From DATHTC01 sp035456465 (lineage in GTDB: Bacteria; Actinomycetota; Thermoleophilia; Gaiellales; Gaiellaceae): 64,000 bases of DNA. The stretch covers positions 62,001 to 126,000 of the forward strand of contig DATIDD010000058.1 in assembly GCA_035456465.1 (NCBI GenBank), given 5' to 3'. Shown here piece by piece: positions 40,876-48,721 of this stretch. The notes beneath the pieces were generated by a model, which saw only the letters and a program-made list of their open reading frames with translations, ran no database searches and was not told the DNA's origin. Numbering within the stretch: position 1 is the first letter of the stretch; every line of letters begins with the position of its first letter. Both the position numbers and the translations under genes were made by a program.

Positions 40876-42576
40876 ATGCGGCTGTCGACGGACGAGGATC
40901 GAGACGAGGAGCGCGCCCTCGCCACGATCGCGGCCGCCGCCGAGGCGGGTATCACCGTGTTCGACACCGCGCGCGCGTACGGCCACGGCGAGGCGGAGCT
41001 CGGCCACAACGAGCGGCTCCTCGCCCGGGGGCTGCGCCGCCGCGGCGCCCTCGCGCGCGCACGGATCGTGACGAAGGGCGGCATGACGCGGGCGGGCGGC
41101 GGCTGGATCCCCGACGGCCGCGCGAAGGCGATCCGCGCCGATTGCGAGGCGAGCCTCGCGGCGCTGGACGGCCTCCCGATCGACCTCTACCTCGTCCACG
41201 CGCCCGATCCGCGCACGGCCTGGCGGACGACCGTGCGGGCGCTGGCGCGGCTCGTCGACGACGGCCTCGTCGAGCGTGTCGGGCTCTCCAACGTCAACCG
41301 GCGCCAGCTCGACGAGGCGCTCGTGCTCGCGCCGGTCGCCGCGGTCCAGGTTGCGCTCAACCCCTGGGACGAAAGCGCCGTCCGGGGAGGCGTCGTCGAG
41401 CGCTGCGACGAGGTGGGGATCGCGGTGATCGCGCACTCGCCGCTCGGCGGCCCGCGCCGCGCCGGCCGGCTCGCCCGGCACGAGCCACTCGCTGCGGTCG
41501 CCGCGACGGTCGAGGCCACGCCGGCCGAGGCGACGCTCGCGTGGCTCCTGCACCTGTCGCCCGCCGTCGTCGCGATCCCGGGCGCCCGCCGCCCGGAGAC
41601 CGCACGGTCCGCGGCCCGCGCGGCGTCGCTCGAGCTCGACACGCCGGAGCGCGACGCGCTCGCACGCGCCCTCGGCGAGAGGCGACCCGCAGCCGCCCGC
41701 GCCGCGCGGACGCGGGCGCACGACGCCGAGGTCCTCCTGGTGATGGGCATCCCGGGCGCCGGGAAGAGCCGGGTCGCCGAGGAGCACGTCGCGCGCGGCT
41801 TCCTCCGGCTCAACCGGGACGAGCGCGGCGGATCCCTCCGCGGGCTAGCCGCCGCGCTGGACGAGGCGCTGTCGTCGGGCGCGCACCGGGTCGTCCTCGA
41901 CAACACCTACCTGACGAGGGCCTCGCGCAGCTACGTGGTCGAGGCGGCCGGCCGCCACCACGTCCCGGTTCGTTGCGTGTGGCTCGACACGCCGCTCGCC
42001 CAGGCGCAGGTCAACCTCGTCGAGCGCCTGCTGGACCGCCTCGGCGCGCTCCCGACGCCCGAGGAGCTGCGCGAGCTCGCGCGACGCGAGCAGGGCCTGC
42101 TCGCGCCCACGTCCCAGCTGCGAACGCTCCGCGAGCTCGAGCCGCCTGCGGCGGACGAGGGGTTCGCCGCGGTGGAGCGGGTGCCGTTCGTGCGCGCCGC
42201 TCCCTCGCGACCGGGCCGGGCCGGGGTGCTCGTGGCCGCCGCCGTCCTGGAGCGGGCCGGGTGGGAGGACGCGGTCGGGCGGGCCCAGCCCGACGCGCCG
42301 CACCTCGTCTTCGACTGGCGTCCGGACGGCTCCGCCGAGGAGCTCGCACCGGCGGCGGCGCGGCTGGCGGACGTCGTCGCAGGCCCGGTGGAGACGGCTC
42401 TCTGCCCGCACGGCGGCGGCCCGCCGCGCTGCTGGTGCCGGCCGCCCCTCCCCGGGCTCCCGCTCGCCTTCGCCCGCACGCACGGGGTCGACCTCGCACG
42501 CTCGGCCCTCGTCGGCGCGAGCCCGGCCCACCGGACGCTCGCAGGAGCCCTGGGCGCGCGCTGGGTCGCGGTCTGA
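40876..42576 (+). CDS. Aldo/keto reductase fused to polynucleotide-kinase-like P-loop and GmhB-like zinc-loop domains
   Basis: At least 566 residues in three parts. Residues 1-~270 are an aldo/keto reductase with D30, Y35, K67 (VTKGG) and H108 (LVHAP). Residues ~285-435 are a P-loop kinase: Walker A GIPGAGKS (291-298), RLNRDERGG and VVLDNTYLTRASR (D342-N-T), as in polynucleotide/tRNA-end kinases. Residues ~445-566 resemble the end of a HAD heptose-bisphosphate phosphatase, with CPHGGGPPRCWCRPPLPGL (C510, H512, C519, C521) but with its acidic catalytic residues absent (VGASPAHR where VGDxxxD is expected). The canonical first strand (ELRVGLGC) lies upstream of ATG 40876, so translation probably starts earlier, perhaps at CTG 40822. 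The role is unknown. Confidence 0.83.
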   Translation: MRLSTDEDRDEERALATIAAAAEAGITVFDTARAYGHGEAELGHNERLLARGLRRRGALARARIVTKGGMTRAGGGWIPDGRAKAIRADCEASLAALDGLPIDLYLVHAPDPRTAWRTTVRALARLVDDGLVERVGLSNVNRRQLDEALVLAPVAAVQVALNPWDESAVRGGVVERCDEVGIAVIAHSPLGGPRRAGRLARHEPLAAVAATVEATPAEATLAWLLHLSPAVVAIPGARRPETARSAARAASLELDTPERDALARALGERRPAAARAARTRAHDAEVLLVMGIPGAGKSRVAEEHVARGFLRLNRDERGGSLRGLAAALDEALSSGAHRVVLDNTYLTRASRSYVVEAAGRHHVPVRCVWLDTPLAQAQVNLVERLLDRLGALPTPEELRELARREQGLLAPTSQLRTLRELEPPAADEGFAAVERVPFVRAAPSRPGRAGVLVAAAVLERAGWEDAVGRAQPDAPHLVFDWRPDGSAEELAPAAARLADVVAGPVETALCPHGGGPPRCWCRPPLPGLPLAFARTHGVDLARSALVGASPAHRTLAGALGARWVAV

Positions 42577-42609
42577 GCCGAACGAGGCGCGGGCGGAGCC
42601 GCCGGCGCG

Positions 42610-43770
42610 TCACGCGAGCTCGGGGTGCCTGACCCGGACGCGCTGCTCGCGATAGCGGATCGCCTCGTACGCCACCACGAGCGCACACACGGCGCTCACG
42701 AGCGCGAGCGCCCCGAGGGCCGGGATCGCGACCGCGATCGGGACGAGCGCGAGCAACACGACCGCACCGCCCGTCCTCCGCCGGAAGACGCGTGCGGTCG
42801 TGCGGAAGAGGAACGCGATGTGGCCGAGCAGATACAGCGCGGCGCCGCCGCAGAGCGCGACTGCAGGCACGGTGCCGAGCGCCTCGTCGACGTGGCCCAC
42901 CGTCGTCTTGAGGCCCAGGGCGAAGAGCACGATGCCGGCGACCATGGGGAGGTGGAGGTAGCTGTAGGCGTGCAGCGCGAGCCGGTGCAGCTCCAGGCCC
43001 TTCGCCTGCATGAGCCGTCTCCGCGCGAAGATCGCGGCCACGTCGAAGTAGGGCCACCACAGCGCCGACACGACCACGATGCCGAGAGCCGCTGCCACGA
43101 TCACTCCCGTCCCGAGCTCGAAGCCGGCGCCGAGGCCGATGGCGATGATCGACTCGCCGAGCGCGATCAGGATGATCAGCCCGTGCCGTTCGGCGAAGTG
43201 CTCCGGCGCGACCCGCCAGCCGCGCCCCACGCCGACCACGACCGGGCCGAGGTAGTCGATCGCGAGCGCGACGAGCCAGACGGCGATGCGCTCGCGACCG
43301 TCGAGGAAGCCGGCGAGCACGAGCAAGGAGGCGCCGAGGAGCGCCGTCGGCGCGAACCGGAGGATCGCGCCTCGGCGATCGGGATCGTCGCGACCGACGA
43401 TCGCGGAGAGCACCAGATGGAGCAGGCGGACGAGGAGGTACGCGACGCCGAACAGCACGGCGTCGTCTCCGAAGGCGCCCGGCACGGCCAAGGCGACGCC
43501 GAACATCGCGGCCATGGAGGCGAGCATCGTCAGCCGGACGCCCCCCTCGTCGACGTCCGTCGTGCTCGTCAGCCATGCGTAGACGCTCCACGCCCACCAG
43601 AGCGCCGCGAAGACGAGCATCCCGCGGAAGACCCCACTCCACGTCGCGTCGTCCGCGAGCAGGACGGTGACCTGGGTCATCGCGAACACGAAGGCCAGGT
43701 CGAAGAAGAGCTCGAGCGGGGTGACGCGGTGCTCGGCGTCGGGCGGAGACGCGTGCTCGGCCGCGGACAC
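42610..43770 (-). CDS. ltrA: Low temperature requirement protein A (LtrA) family membrane protein
   Basis: A 386-residue protein with about ten to eleven hydrophobic segments. Family signatures are VTPLELFFDLAFVFAMTQV near the N-terminus, AERHGLIILIALGESIIAIG in the middle and LHAYSYLHLPMVAGIVLFALG later. LtrA was named from a Listeria cold-sensitive mutant; its activity is not established. It converges on the AKR-fusion gene and has no evident operon partner. Confidence 0.9.
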   Translation of the reverse strand: MSAAEHASPPDAEHRVTPLELFFDLAFVFAMTQVTVLLADDATWSGVFRGMLVFAALWWAWSVYAWLTSTTDVDEGGVRLTMLASMAAMFGVALAVPGAFGDDAVLFGVAYLLVRLLHLVLSAIVGRDDPDRRGAILRFAPTALLGASLLVLAGFLDGRERIAVWLVALAIDYLGPVVVGVGRGWRVAPEHFAERHGLIILIALGESIIAIGLGAGFELGTGVIVAAALGIVVVSALWWPYFDVAAIFARRRLMQAKGLELHRLALHAYSYLHLPMVAGIVLFALGLKTTVGHVDEALGTVPAVALCGGAALYLLGHIAFLFRTTARVFRRRTGGAVVLLALVPIAVAIPALGALALVSAVCALVVAYEAIRYREQRVRVRHPELA

Positions 43771-43945
43771 GCGCGGACCCTAGCCCAGCCGCTCGGGCCT
43801 GCCCGGGAGCCCGCGGGCGTCTCGACGCCGACACCTGGCGACCACACGCCCGCCGCGGTCGTCGTCCTCGTCGGCTCGGGCGACGGCCCGTGCGTGCTCC
43901 CGGCGTCGACGAGGACGTTCGGCGGCGCGCCCAGACTTCGGCCGG

Positions 43946-44406
43946 ATGGAGATCGCCAACCTCTTCGGCGACGAGTGGGACGACGTCGACGAGCACGAGG
44001 GGTTCCAGGCCCGCGAGGCGTCGATCCGCGAGCGGATCGGCGCCGAGCTCATCGGCGGCAGCGTACGAGGTCGATCCCGGCAAGAAGCTCTGGCCGTACC
44101 ACCACCATCATGCGAACGAGGAGTGGCTCGTCGTCCTCGGCGGACGGCCGACGCTCCGCTCGCCCGACGGCGAGCACGAGCTGTCGGAAGGAGACGTCGT
44201 CTGCTTCCGGCGCGGGCCGGAGGGCGCGCACCAGGTGCGCAATGCCACCGACGCTCCCGTTCGCATCCTCAGCTCTCGACGCTGCTCATGCCCGACCTCG
44301 TCGAGTACCCGGACAGCGGCAGGCGCACGCACGTGACGCCGAGGGGCGGTCGATCTTCATGACCAGCCCGGGGCCGTCGCTCGACTACTGGGACGGCGAG
44401 CGCTAG
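43946..44406 (+). pseudogene. Cupin-domain protein gene broken by three frameshifts
   Basis: Reading one frame from ATG 43946 gives MEIANLFGDEWDDVDEHEGFQ...GAELIGGS. At about 44062 the cupin continues in another frame (YEVDPGKKLWPYHHHHANEEWLVVLGG...EGDVVCFRRGPEGAHQVRN). Near 44270 it shifts again (STLLMPDLVEYPDSG) and near 44325 a third time (HARDAEGRSIFMTSPGPSLDYWDGER, stop at 44404-44406). Stitched together this is a complete ~150-residue cupin with its metal-binding HHHH...E motif. The shifts are not in homopolymer runs, so decay is more likely than sequencing error. No product is expected. Confidence 0.8.
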
Positions 44407-44479
44407 CGGCACCTCGTTCCCACGTCGAGGGCCCGATGCGTCGGTAGGAACACTCCATCGGCCTACGACTTTGTTGTCG

Positions 44480-44509
44480 TTGACACAAGCTGCGGCACCG
44501 ATTGATACT
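44480..44509 (+). promoter_or_regulatory. Sigma-70-type promoter of the beta-propeller protein gene
   Basis: A consensus -35 TTGACA (44480-44485) and -10 GATACT (44504-44509) are separated by 18 bases; TGATAC one base earlier gives 17. The -10 lies 38 bases before the ATG at 44548. This is the clearest housekeeping promoter in the window. Confidence 0.75.
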
Positions 44510-44547
44510 CGCGCGGCGGGGTCTGCGGCTCCTAGACGGAGGGCGCA

Positions 44548-46146
44548 ATGGGCAAGCTCCGGTGGTCGATCGTCGCCGTAGCGGCGATTCTCCCCCTCTC
44601 GATCGTCGGCGCGGCAGCGGGCGCAGACGTCGGCGGCTCGCAATGGAACTTCGCGGGCCAGGACATCAAGAACACCCGCTCGCAGGGCGGCGAGGCGAAG
44701 ATCGGCGTCGGCAACGTCGGCCAGCTCGCACCGAAATGGGTGCTCACGACGGACGGCGACGTCTCGGCGACGCCCGCCGTGGACGGCAGCAAGGTCTACT
44801 TCCCGGACTGGACCGGCAACCTCTACGCGGTCGACCGGACGACCGGCAAGCAGGTGTGGAAGGCGTCGATCCCCGCCGCGACCGGGATCCCGGGGGACAA
44901 GGCGCGGGCGACGCCGGCGATCGACGACGGCAAGGTCTTCGTCGGCACGCAGGGCCCGTTCGGCGGCGGCGGCGCGATGCTCGCGTTCGACAAGAACACG
45001 GGCGCGCTGCTCTGGAAGACGCAGGTCGACTCACATCCGGCGGCGATCATCACCCAGTCCGCGGTCGTGTTCAACGGCCGCGTCTACGTCGGCGTCGCCT
45101 CCCAGGAGGAGGCCTACGCCGCCGTCATCCCCGCGTCCTTCTACCCGTGCTGCACCTTCCGCGGCAGCATGGCCGCCCTCGACGAGGACACCGGCCAGAT
45201 CCTGTGGAAGACCTACATGGTCCCGCCGGGGTACAGCGGCGGCGCCGTCTGGGGCAGCGGGCCGGCGATCGACACCAAGCGCGGCCAGCTCTACGTCGCG
45301 ACGGGCAACAACTACTCCGTGCCGCAGTCCGTGCTCGAGTGCGTGGCCGCGGCCGGGAACGACACGGCGGCGCAGCGCGCGTGCATCTCGGTCGACAACC
45401 ACATCGACGCGATCCTCGCGCTCGACCTCGTCAGCGGGCAGATCCGCTGGGCGACCGAGGCGATCTCGTACGACGCCTGGACGGTGCAGTGCATCCTGCC
45501 GATCGAGGGCTTCCCGTACTACCCGGAAAACGACCCCTTCTGCCCCGAGCCGGCCGGGCCCGACTACGACTTCGGGCAGGCGCCGGCGCTCTTCACCGTG
45601 AAGATCGGCGGGAAGTCCCGCGACCTCGTCGGTGCGGGTCAGAAGAGCGGCCAGTACTGGGCGCTCGACGCAGCCACGGGCGCGAACGTCTGGATGAGCG
45701 TCGCCGGGCCGGGCGGCACGGCCGGCGGCCTGCAGTGGGGCTCGGCGGTCGACGGCAAGCGGGTCTACACGGCGAACGCCAACAGCAACTTCAAGCCGTG
45801 GGAGCTGCCGAACGGGAGCACCGTGGTCAGCGGCATGTGGACCGGCCTCGATGCCACGACCGGCGAGGTTCTCTGGCAGACCGCGCCGCCGCACGGCGGC
45901 GGCACCTCCGGGCCGGCGACGACGGCGAACGGCGTCATGTACGGCTGCTCGCTGGATCCGGTCGGCTACATGTACGCGCTCAACGGCGCCACCGGGGCCG
46001 TGCTGTGGGAGCACCAGAGCGGCGGCTCGTGCCTCTCCGGCGCTGCGATCTCGAACGGCGTCGTCTACTGGGGCTCCGGCTACAGCAACTTCGGCTTCGG
46101 CACCCCGAACAACAAGCTGTACGCCTTCGCGGTGCCCGGAAGCTGA
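44548..46146 (+). CDS. Secreted PQQ-binding-like beta-propeller protein
   Basis: Encodes 532 residues. Residues 1-~26 are a signal peptide (VAVAAILPLSIVGAAAGA). The rest consists of repeated propeller blades of the quinoprotein type, such as GNLYAVDRTTGKQVWKASI, AMLAFDKNTGALLWKTQV, SMAALDEDTGQILWKTYM, YWALDAATGANVW and MYALNGATGAVLWEHQSGG. The CC pair in FYPCCTFRG recalls vicinal-disulfide quinoproteins. Alcohol or polyvinyl-alcohol dehydrogenases share this layout, but there is no cytochrome domain and a catalytic Asp/Asn set cannot be confirmed, so dehydrogenase activity is tentative. It stands alone with its own promoter and terminator. Confidence 0.88.
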   Translation: MGKLRWSIVAVAAILPLSIVGAAAGADVGGSQWNFAGQDIKNTRSQGGEAKIGVGNVGQLAPKWVLTTDGDVSATPAVDGSKVYFPDWTGNLYAVDRTTGKQVWKASIPAATGIPGDKARATPAIDDGKVFVGTQGPFGGGGAMLAFDKNTGALLWKTQVDSHPAAIITQSAVVFNGRVYVGVASQEEAYAAVIPASFYPCCTFRGSMAALDEDTGQILWKTYMVPPGYSGGAVWGSGPAIDTKRGQLYVATGNNYSVPQSVLECVAAAGNDTAAQRACISVDNHIDAILALDLVSGQIRWATEAISYDAWTVQCILPIEGFPYYPENDPFCPEPAGPDYDFGQAPALFTVKIGGKSRDLVGAGQKSGQYWALDAATGANVWMSVAGPGGTAGGLQWGSAVDGKRVYTANANSNFKPWELPNGSTVVSGMWTGLDATTGEVLWQTAPPHGGGTSGPATTANGVMYGCSLDPVGYMYALNGATGAVLWEHQSGGSCLSGAAISNGVVYWGSGYSNFGFGTPNNKLYAFAVPGS

Positions 46147-46194
46147 GACAACTCCGCGCGAGGGACGGCGCGCTCGTCCCCAGGCCGTCCCAGC

Positions 46195-46229
46195 CACAGG
46201 AAAGGCCCCGCTTCGGGGCCTTTCCTGTG
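46195..46229 (+). terminator. Perfect intrinsic-type terminator hairpin
   Basis: CACAGGAAAGGCCCCG pairs perfectly with CGGGGCCTTTCCTGTG across a three-base CTT loop. It lies 49 bases after the beta-propeller gene stop. The 16-base-pair stem is symmetric, so it could act on either strand and may also end the minus-strand tRNA transcript. Confidence 0.85.
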
Positions 46230-46280
46230 AGCGACGCCGAACCTCGAATCGGGGGATCCCTTCCCGAACGAAGATCACGC
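46230..46280 (-). other. tRNA-like 3' remnant
   Basis: On the minus strand this stretch reads TCCCCCGATTCGAGG then TTCGGCGTCGC, aligning with the T arm and 3' acceptor strand of the tRNA-Thr gene 165 bases away (TCCCCGGTTCGAGTCCGGG then CGTCGGC) with several mismatches. The 5' half of a tRNA is not recognisable. It looks like a decayed partial tRNA copy, as left by an integration event or tandem duplication. Confidence 0.35.
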
Positions 46281-46444
46281 GGTTTGGAGCGATCTGCGTC
46301 GAGTGCAGCAGAAGGTGGCGTTTCCAGGACGAATACCCGAGCACCGGCGGGGTGCGGCTACCCCACGCGGGACCGGGTTCCGGAACGTTCGGGCACCGCC
46401 GTACTGGCGTCCCTGAGGCCCGCACATGCGAGCCTTCGCGAAGA

Positions 46445-46516
46445 GCCGACGCCCGGACTCGAACCGGGGACCCCTTCATTACGAGTGAAGTGCTCTACCA
46501 GCTGAGCTACGTCGGC
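46445..46516 (-). tRNA. tRNA-Thr (anticodon CGT)
   Basis: The 72-base minus-strand sequence folds as a full cloverleaf: acceptor GCCGACG/CGTCGGC, D arm GCTC...GAGC, anticodon arm CTTCA-CTCGTAA-TGAAG with anticodon CGT (reads ACG), and T arm CCCGG-TTCGAGT-CCGGG. CCA is not encoded. The reverse complement starts at 46516. Confidence 0.95.
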
Positions 46517-46571
46517 GGGGCGCGGTCAATGGTAGCGCGCTCCCCGCGGCGAAAAGCCGTACGGTGGACGC

Positions 46572-47075
46572 GTGCCGAAGCGTCCGACCGCACCGCCCGC
46601 GCTCGACCCCGAGCTCGAGCGCAGCACGGCCGTCGGCCTCTTCAACTTCACCTGGACGCTGCTCGAGAAGCCCGATCGGACGCCCGAGGAGGACGAGCTG
46701 ATGGTGCACGCGGCGCACGCCTCCCGGCTCCACTGGGACGCGATCGGCGGGCCCGTGAACCGCGTCCGCGGCGAGTGGCAGCTCGCCCGCGTCTACGCCG
46801 TGCTCGAGCGCGCCGAGCCCGCGCTCCACCACGCCCGGCGCTGCCTCGAGCTCTGCGAGGAGCACGGGATCGGCGACTTCGACCTCGCCTACGCCTACGA
46901 GGCGCTCGCGCGAGCCCACACGATCGCCGGGAACGCGGTCGAGGCGACGCGCTACGCCGAGCTCGCACGCGAGGCGACCGAGGACGTCGCCGACCCCGAC
47001 GACCGCGCGCACGTCCTGGAGGATCTCGCCACGCTGCCGACCGACCAGCCGCTCACACGGCCCCCGCAGACGTAA
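46572..47075 (+). CDS. Hypothetical helical (TPR-like) protein
   Basis: Encodes 167 residues from GTG 46572. Helix pairs such as LHWDAIGGPVNRVRGEWQLARVYAVLERAEPALHHARRCLELC and FDLAYAYEALARAHTIAGNAVEATRYAELAREA have the spacing and small-residue pattern of tetratricopeptide repeats, which mediate protein contacts. No catalytic motif is seen. The partner is unknown. It stands between the tRNA and the sulfide:quinone reductase module. Confidence 0.68.
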   Translation: MPKRPTAPPALDPELERSTAVGLFNFTWTLLEKPDRTPEEDELMVHAAHASRLHWDAIGGPVNRVRGEWQLARVYAVLERAEPALHHARRCLELCEEHGIGDFDLAYAYEALARAHTIAGNAVEATRYAELAREATEDVADPDDRAHVLEDLATLPTDQPLTRPPQT

Positions 47076-47165
47076 TTGTCCGCAGCCCGGCTCCGCGGCG
47101 GCCCGCTCGCGCCGCGCCACCGGCGAGGCGATGGTCTGACCGGAGTCGACTGACGGAGGTGTGCT

Positions 47166-48395
47166 GTGCGCAGCGAGCGGATCGTGATCCTCGGCGGCGG
47201 CACGGGGGGGACGATGGTGGCCAACCGGCTCCAGCGGACGCTGGGCGAGCGGGCCGAGATCCACGTCGTCGACCGCGACGACCGCCACGTCTACCAGCCG
47301 GGGCTGCTGTTCGTACCGTTCGGGCTCGCCGAGCCGGACGGGATCGTGCGCCCGCGCGCGCGCCAGCTCCGCCGCGACGTCGTGTTCCACGAGACGGAGG
47401 TCGACACGGTCGCGCTCGAGGAGCGTCGCGTGGAGCTCGCGAACGGCGAGCGCCTCCCCTACGACGTGCTCGTGGTCGCCACCGGCGCGCGCCTCCAGCC
47501 GGAGGAGACGGAGGGGCTCGTCGAGGCCGACCGCGCCTTCACCTTCTACACGCTCGCGGGCGCCGCCGCCTTGCGCCGGGAGCTCGAGCGTTTCGACGGC
47601 GGCCGCCTGGTCGTGAACCTCGTCGACATGCCGATCAAGTGCCCGGTCGCGCCGCTCGAGTTCGCCTTCCTCGCCGACTGGTACCTGCGCGAGCGCGGCA
47701 TCCGCGACCGGACGCAGCTCGTGCTCGCGACGCCCCTCGACGCCGCGTTCACGAAGCCCGTCTGCTCGCAGCACCTCGACGGCCTGCTCGCCGGCAAGGG
47801 GATCGAGCTCGTCACCGAGTTCAACGCCGGCGAGGTGCGGGACGGCCTGCTCGTCTCCTACGACGGGCGCGAGCTGCCGTACGACCTGCTCGCCACGGTG
47901 CCGCTCCACGGCGGCGCCGCGTACGTCGAGCGATCGGAGGGGCTCGGCGACGCGCTCGGGTTCGTGCCGACCGATCCCCACACGCTGCAGGCGAAGGCGG
48001 CGCCGAACGTGTTCGCGCTCGGCGACGCGACCGACGTGCCGACCTCGAAGGCCGGCTCCGTCACCCACTTCGAGGGCGAGGTGCTGTCGGAGAACGTCCG
48101 TCGCTTCCTCGCCGGACGCGAGCTCGACGCCGGCTACGACGGCCACGCCAACTGCTTCATCGAGACGGGGTTCCGCAAGGCCCTCTTGATCGACTTCAAC
48201 TACGACACCGAGCCGCTGACGGGCCGCTTCCCGACAGCGCTCGGCCCACTGCCGCTGCTCCGCGAGTCCCGGGTCAACCACCTCGGGAAGCTCGCGTTCC
48301 AGTGGCTCTACTGGCACGCGTTGCTGCCGGGCCGGAACCTTCCCGTGATCGGCCCGGCGATGCCGACCGCGGGCAAGCACGCCGCGGCGGCCTGA
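47166..48395 (+). CDS. sqr: Sulfide:quinone oxidoreductase-like flavoprotein
   Basis: Encodes 409 residues. The FAD Rossmann motif IVILGGGTGGTMVANRL is at the N-terminus, VVATGA is near residue 104 and the second FAD motif NVFALGDATD near 281-290. Cysteines C159 (DMPIKCPVAP) and C330 (HANCFIETG) are 171 residues apart, close to the spacing of the redox pair in known SQRs; C200 is a third. The C-terminal KLAFQWLYWHALLPGRNLP is an amphipathic membrane-binding helix as in SQR. It should oxidise sulfide and pass electrons to quinone at the inner face of the membrane. The DsrC-like and DsrE2-like genes follow after short gaps. Confidence 0.87.
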   Translation: MRSERIVILGGGTGGTMVANRLQRTLGERAEIHVVDRDDRHVYQPGLLFVPFGLAEPDGIVRPRARQLRRDVVFHETEVDTVALEERRVELANGERLPYDVLVVATGARLQPEETEGLVEADRAFTFYTLAGAAALRRELERFDGGRLVVNLVDMPIKCPVAPLEFAFLADWYLRERGIRDRTQLVLATPLDAAFTKPVCSQHLDGLLAGKGIELVTEFNAGEVRDGLLVSYDGRELPYDLLATVPLHGGAAYVERSEGLGDALGFVPTDPHTLQAKAAPNVFALGDATDVPTSKAGSVTHFEGEVLSENVRRFLAGRELDAGYDGHANCFIETGFRKALLIDFNYDTEPLTGRFPTALGPLPLLRESRVNHLGKLAFQWLYWHALLPGRNLPVIGPAMPTAGKHAAAA

Positions 48396-48408
48396 CAGGA
48401 GGAGACCG

Positions 48409-48711
48409 ATGACGACGACGCTGTACGAGACCGACGCCGAGGGCTTCCTCGCAAACCCGCAGGACTGGACGGAGGAGATCGCCGAGGAGATCGCCGTCGC
48501 GAACGGCGTCCCGGAGCTGACCGACCGGCACTGGCAAGTCGTCCGCTTCATGCGCGAGCGCTACCTCGCGACCGGGACGGCTCCGACGATCCGCTCGCTC
48601 GGCAAGGAGTCGGGCGTGCCGGTCAAGGAGCTGTACCAGCTGTTCCCCAAGGGGCCGGCGAAGCTCGCGGCCAAGATCGGCGGGATCCCGAAGCCCCAGG
48701 GCTGCATCTAA
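48409..48711 (+). CDS. DsrC/TusE-family sulfur carrier protein
   Basis: Encodes 100 residues behind AGGAGG. The full family pattern is present: GFLANPQDWTEEIAEEIA, ELTDRHWQVVRFMRERYLATGTAPTIRSL, ELYQLFPKGPAKLAAKIGGIPKPQGCI. The penultimate cysteine C99 (CysA) is kept, but the second DsrC cysteine, normally in GKQACKxAG, is replaced by Ala (KLAAKIGG). So it is a single-cysteine member, closer to TusE or related sulfur carriers than to dissimilatory DsrC. It probably accepts persulfide sulfur from the SQR/DsrE2 pathway. Confidence 0.9.
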   Translation: MTTTLYETDAEGFLANPQDWTEEIAEEIAVANGVPELTDRHWQVVRFMRERYLATGTAPTIRSLGKESGVPVKELYQLFPKGPAKLAAKIGGIPKPQGCI

Positions 48712-48721
48712 GGAGGTTGCG

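Noticed and set aside
46279..46290. ATCACGCGGTTT shared with 63822-63833 as a dispersed repeat
   Set aside because: Twelve-base matches are expected many times by chance between positions of a 64-kb window.
46147..46444. A protein gene in the minus-strand frame crossing the tRNA region
   Set aside because: The frame runs through the tRNA and terminator and shows the well-known artefact peptide of tRNA sequences; no ribosome binding site or family match.
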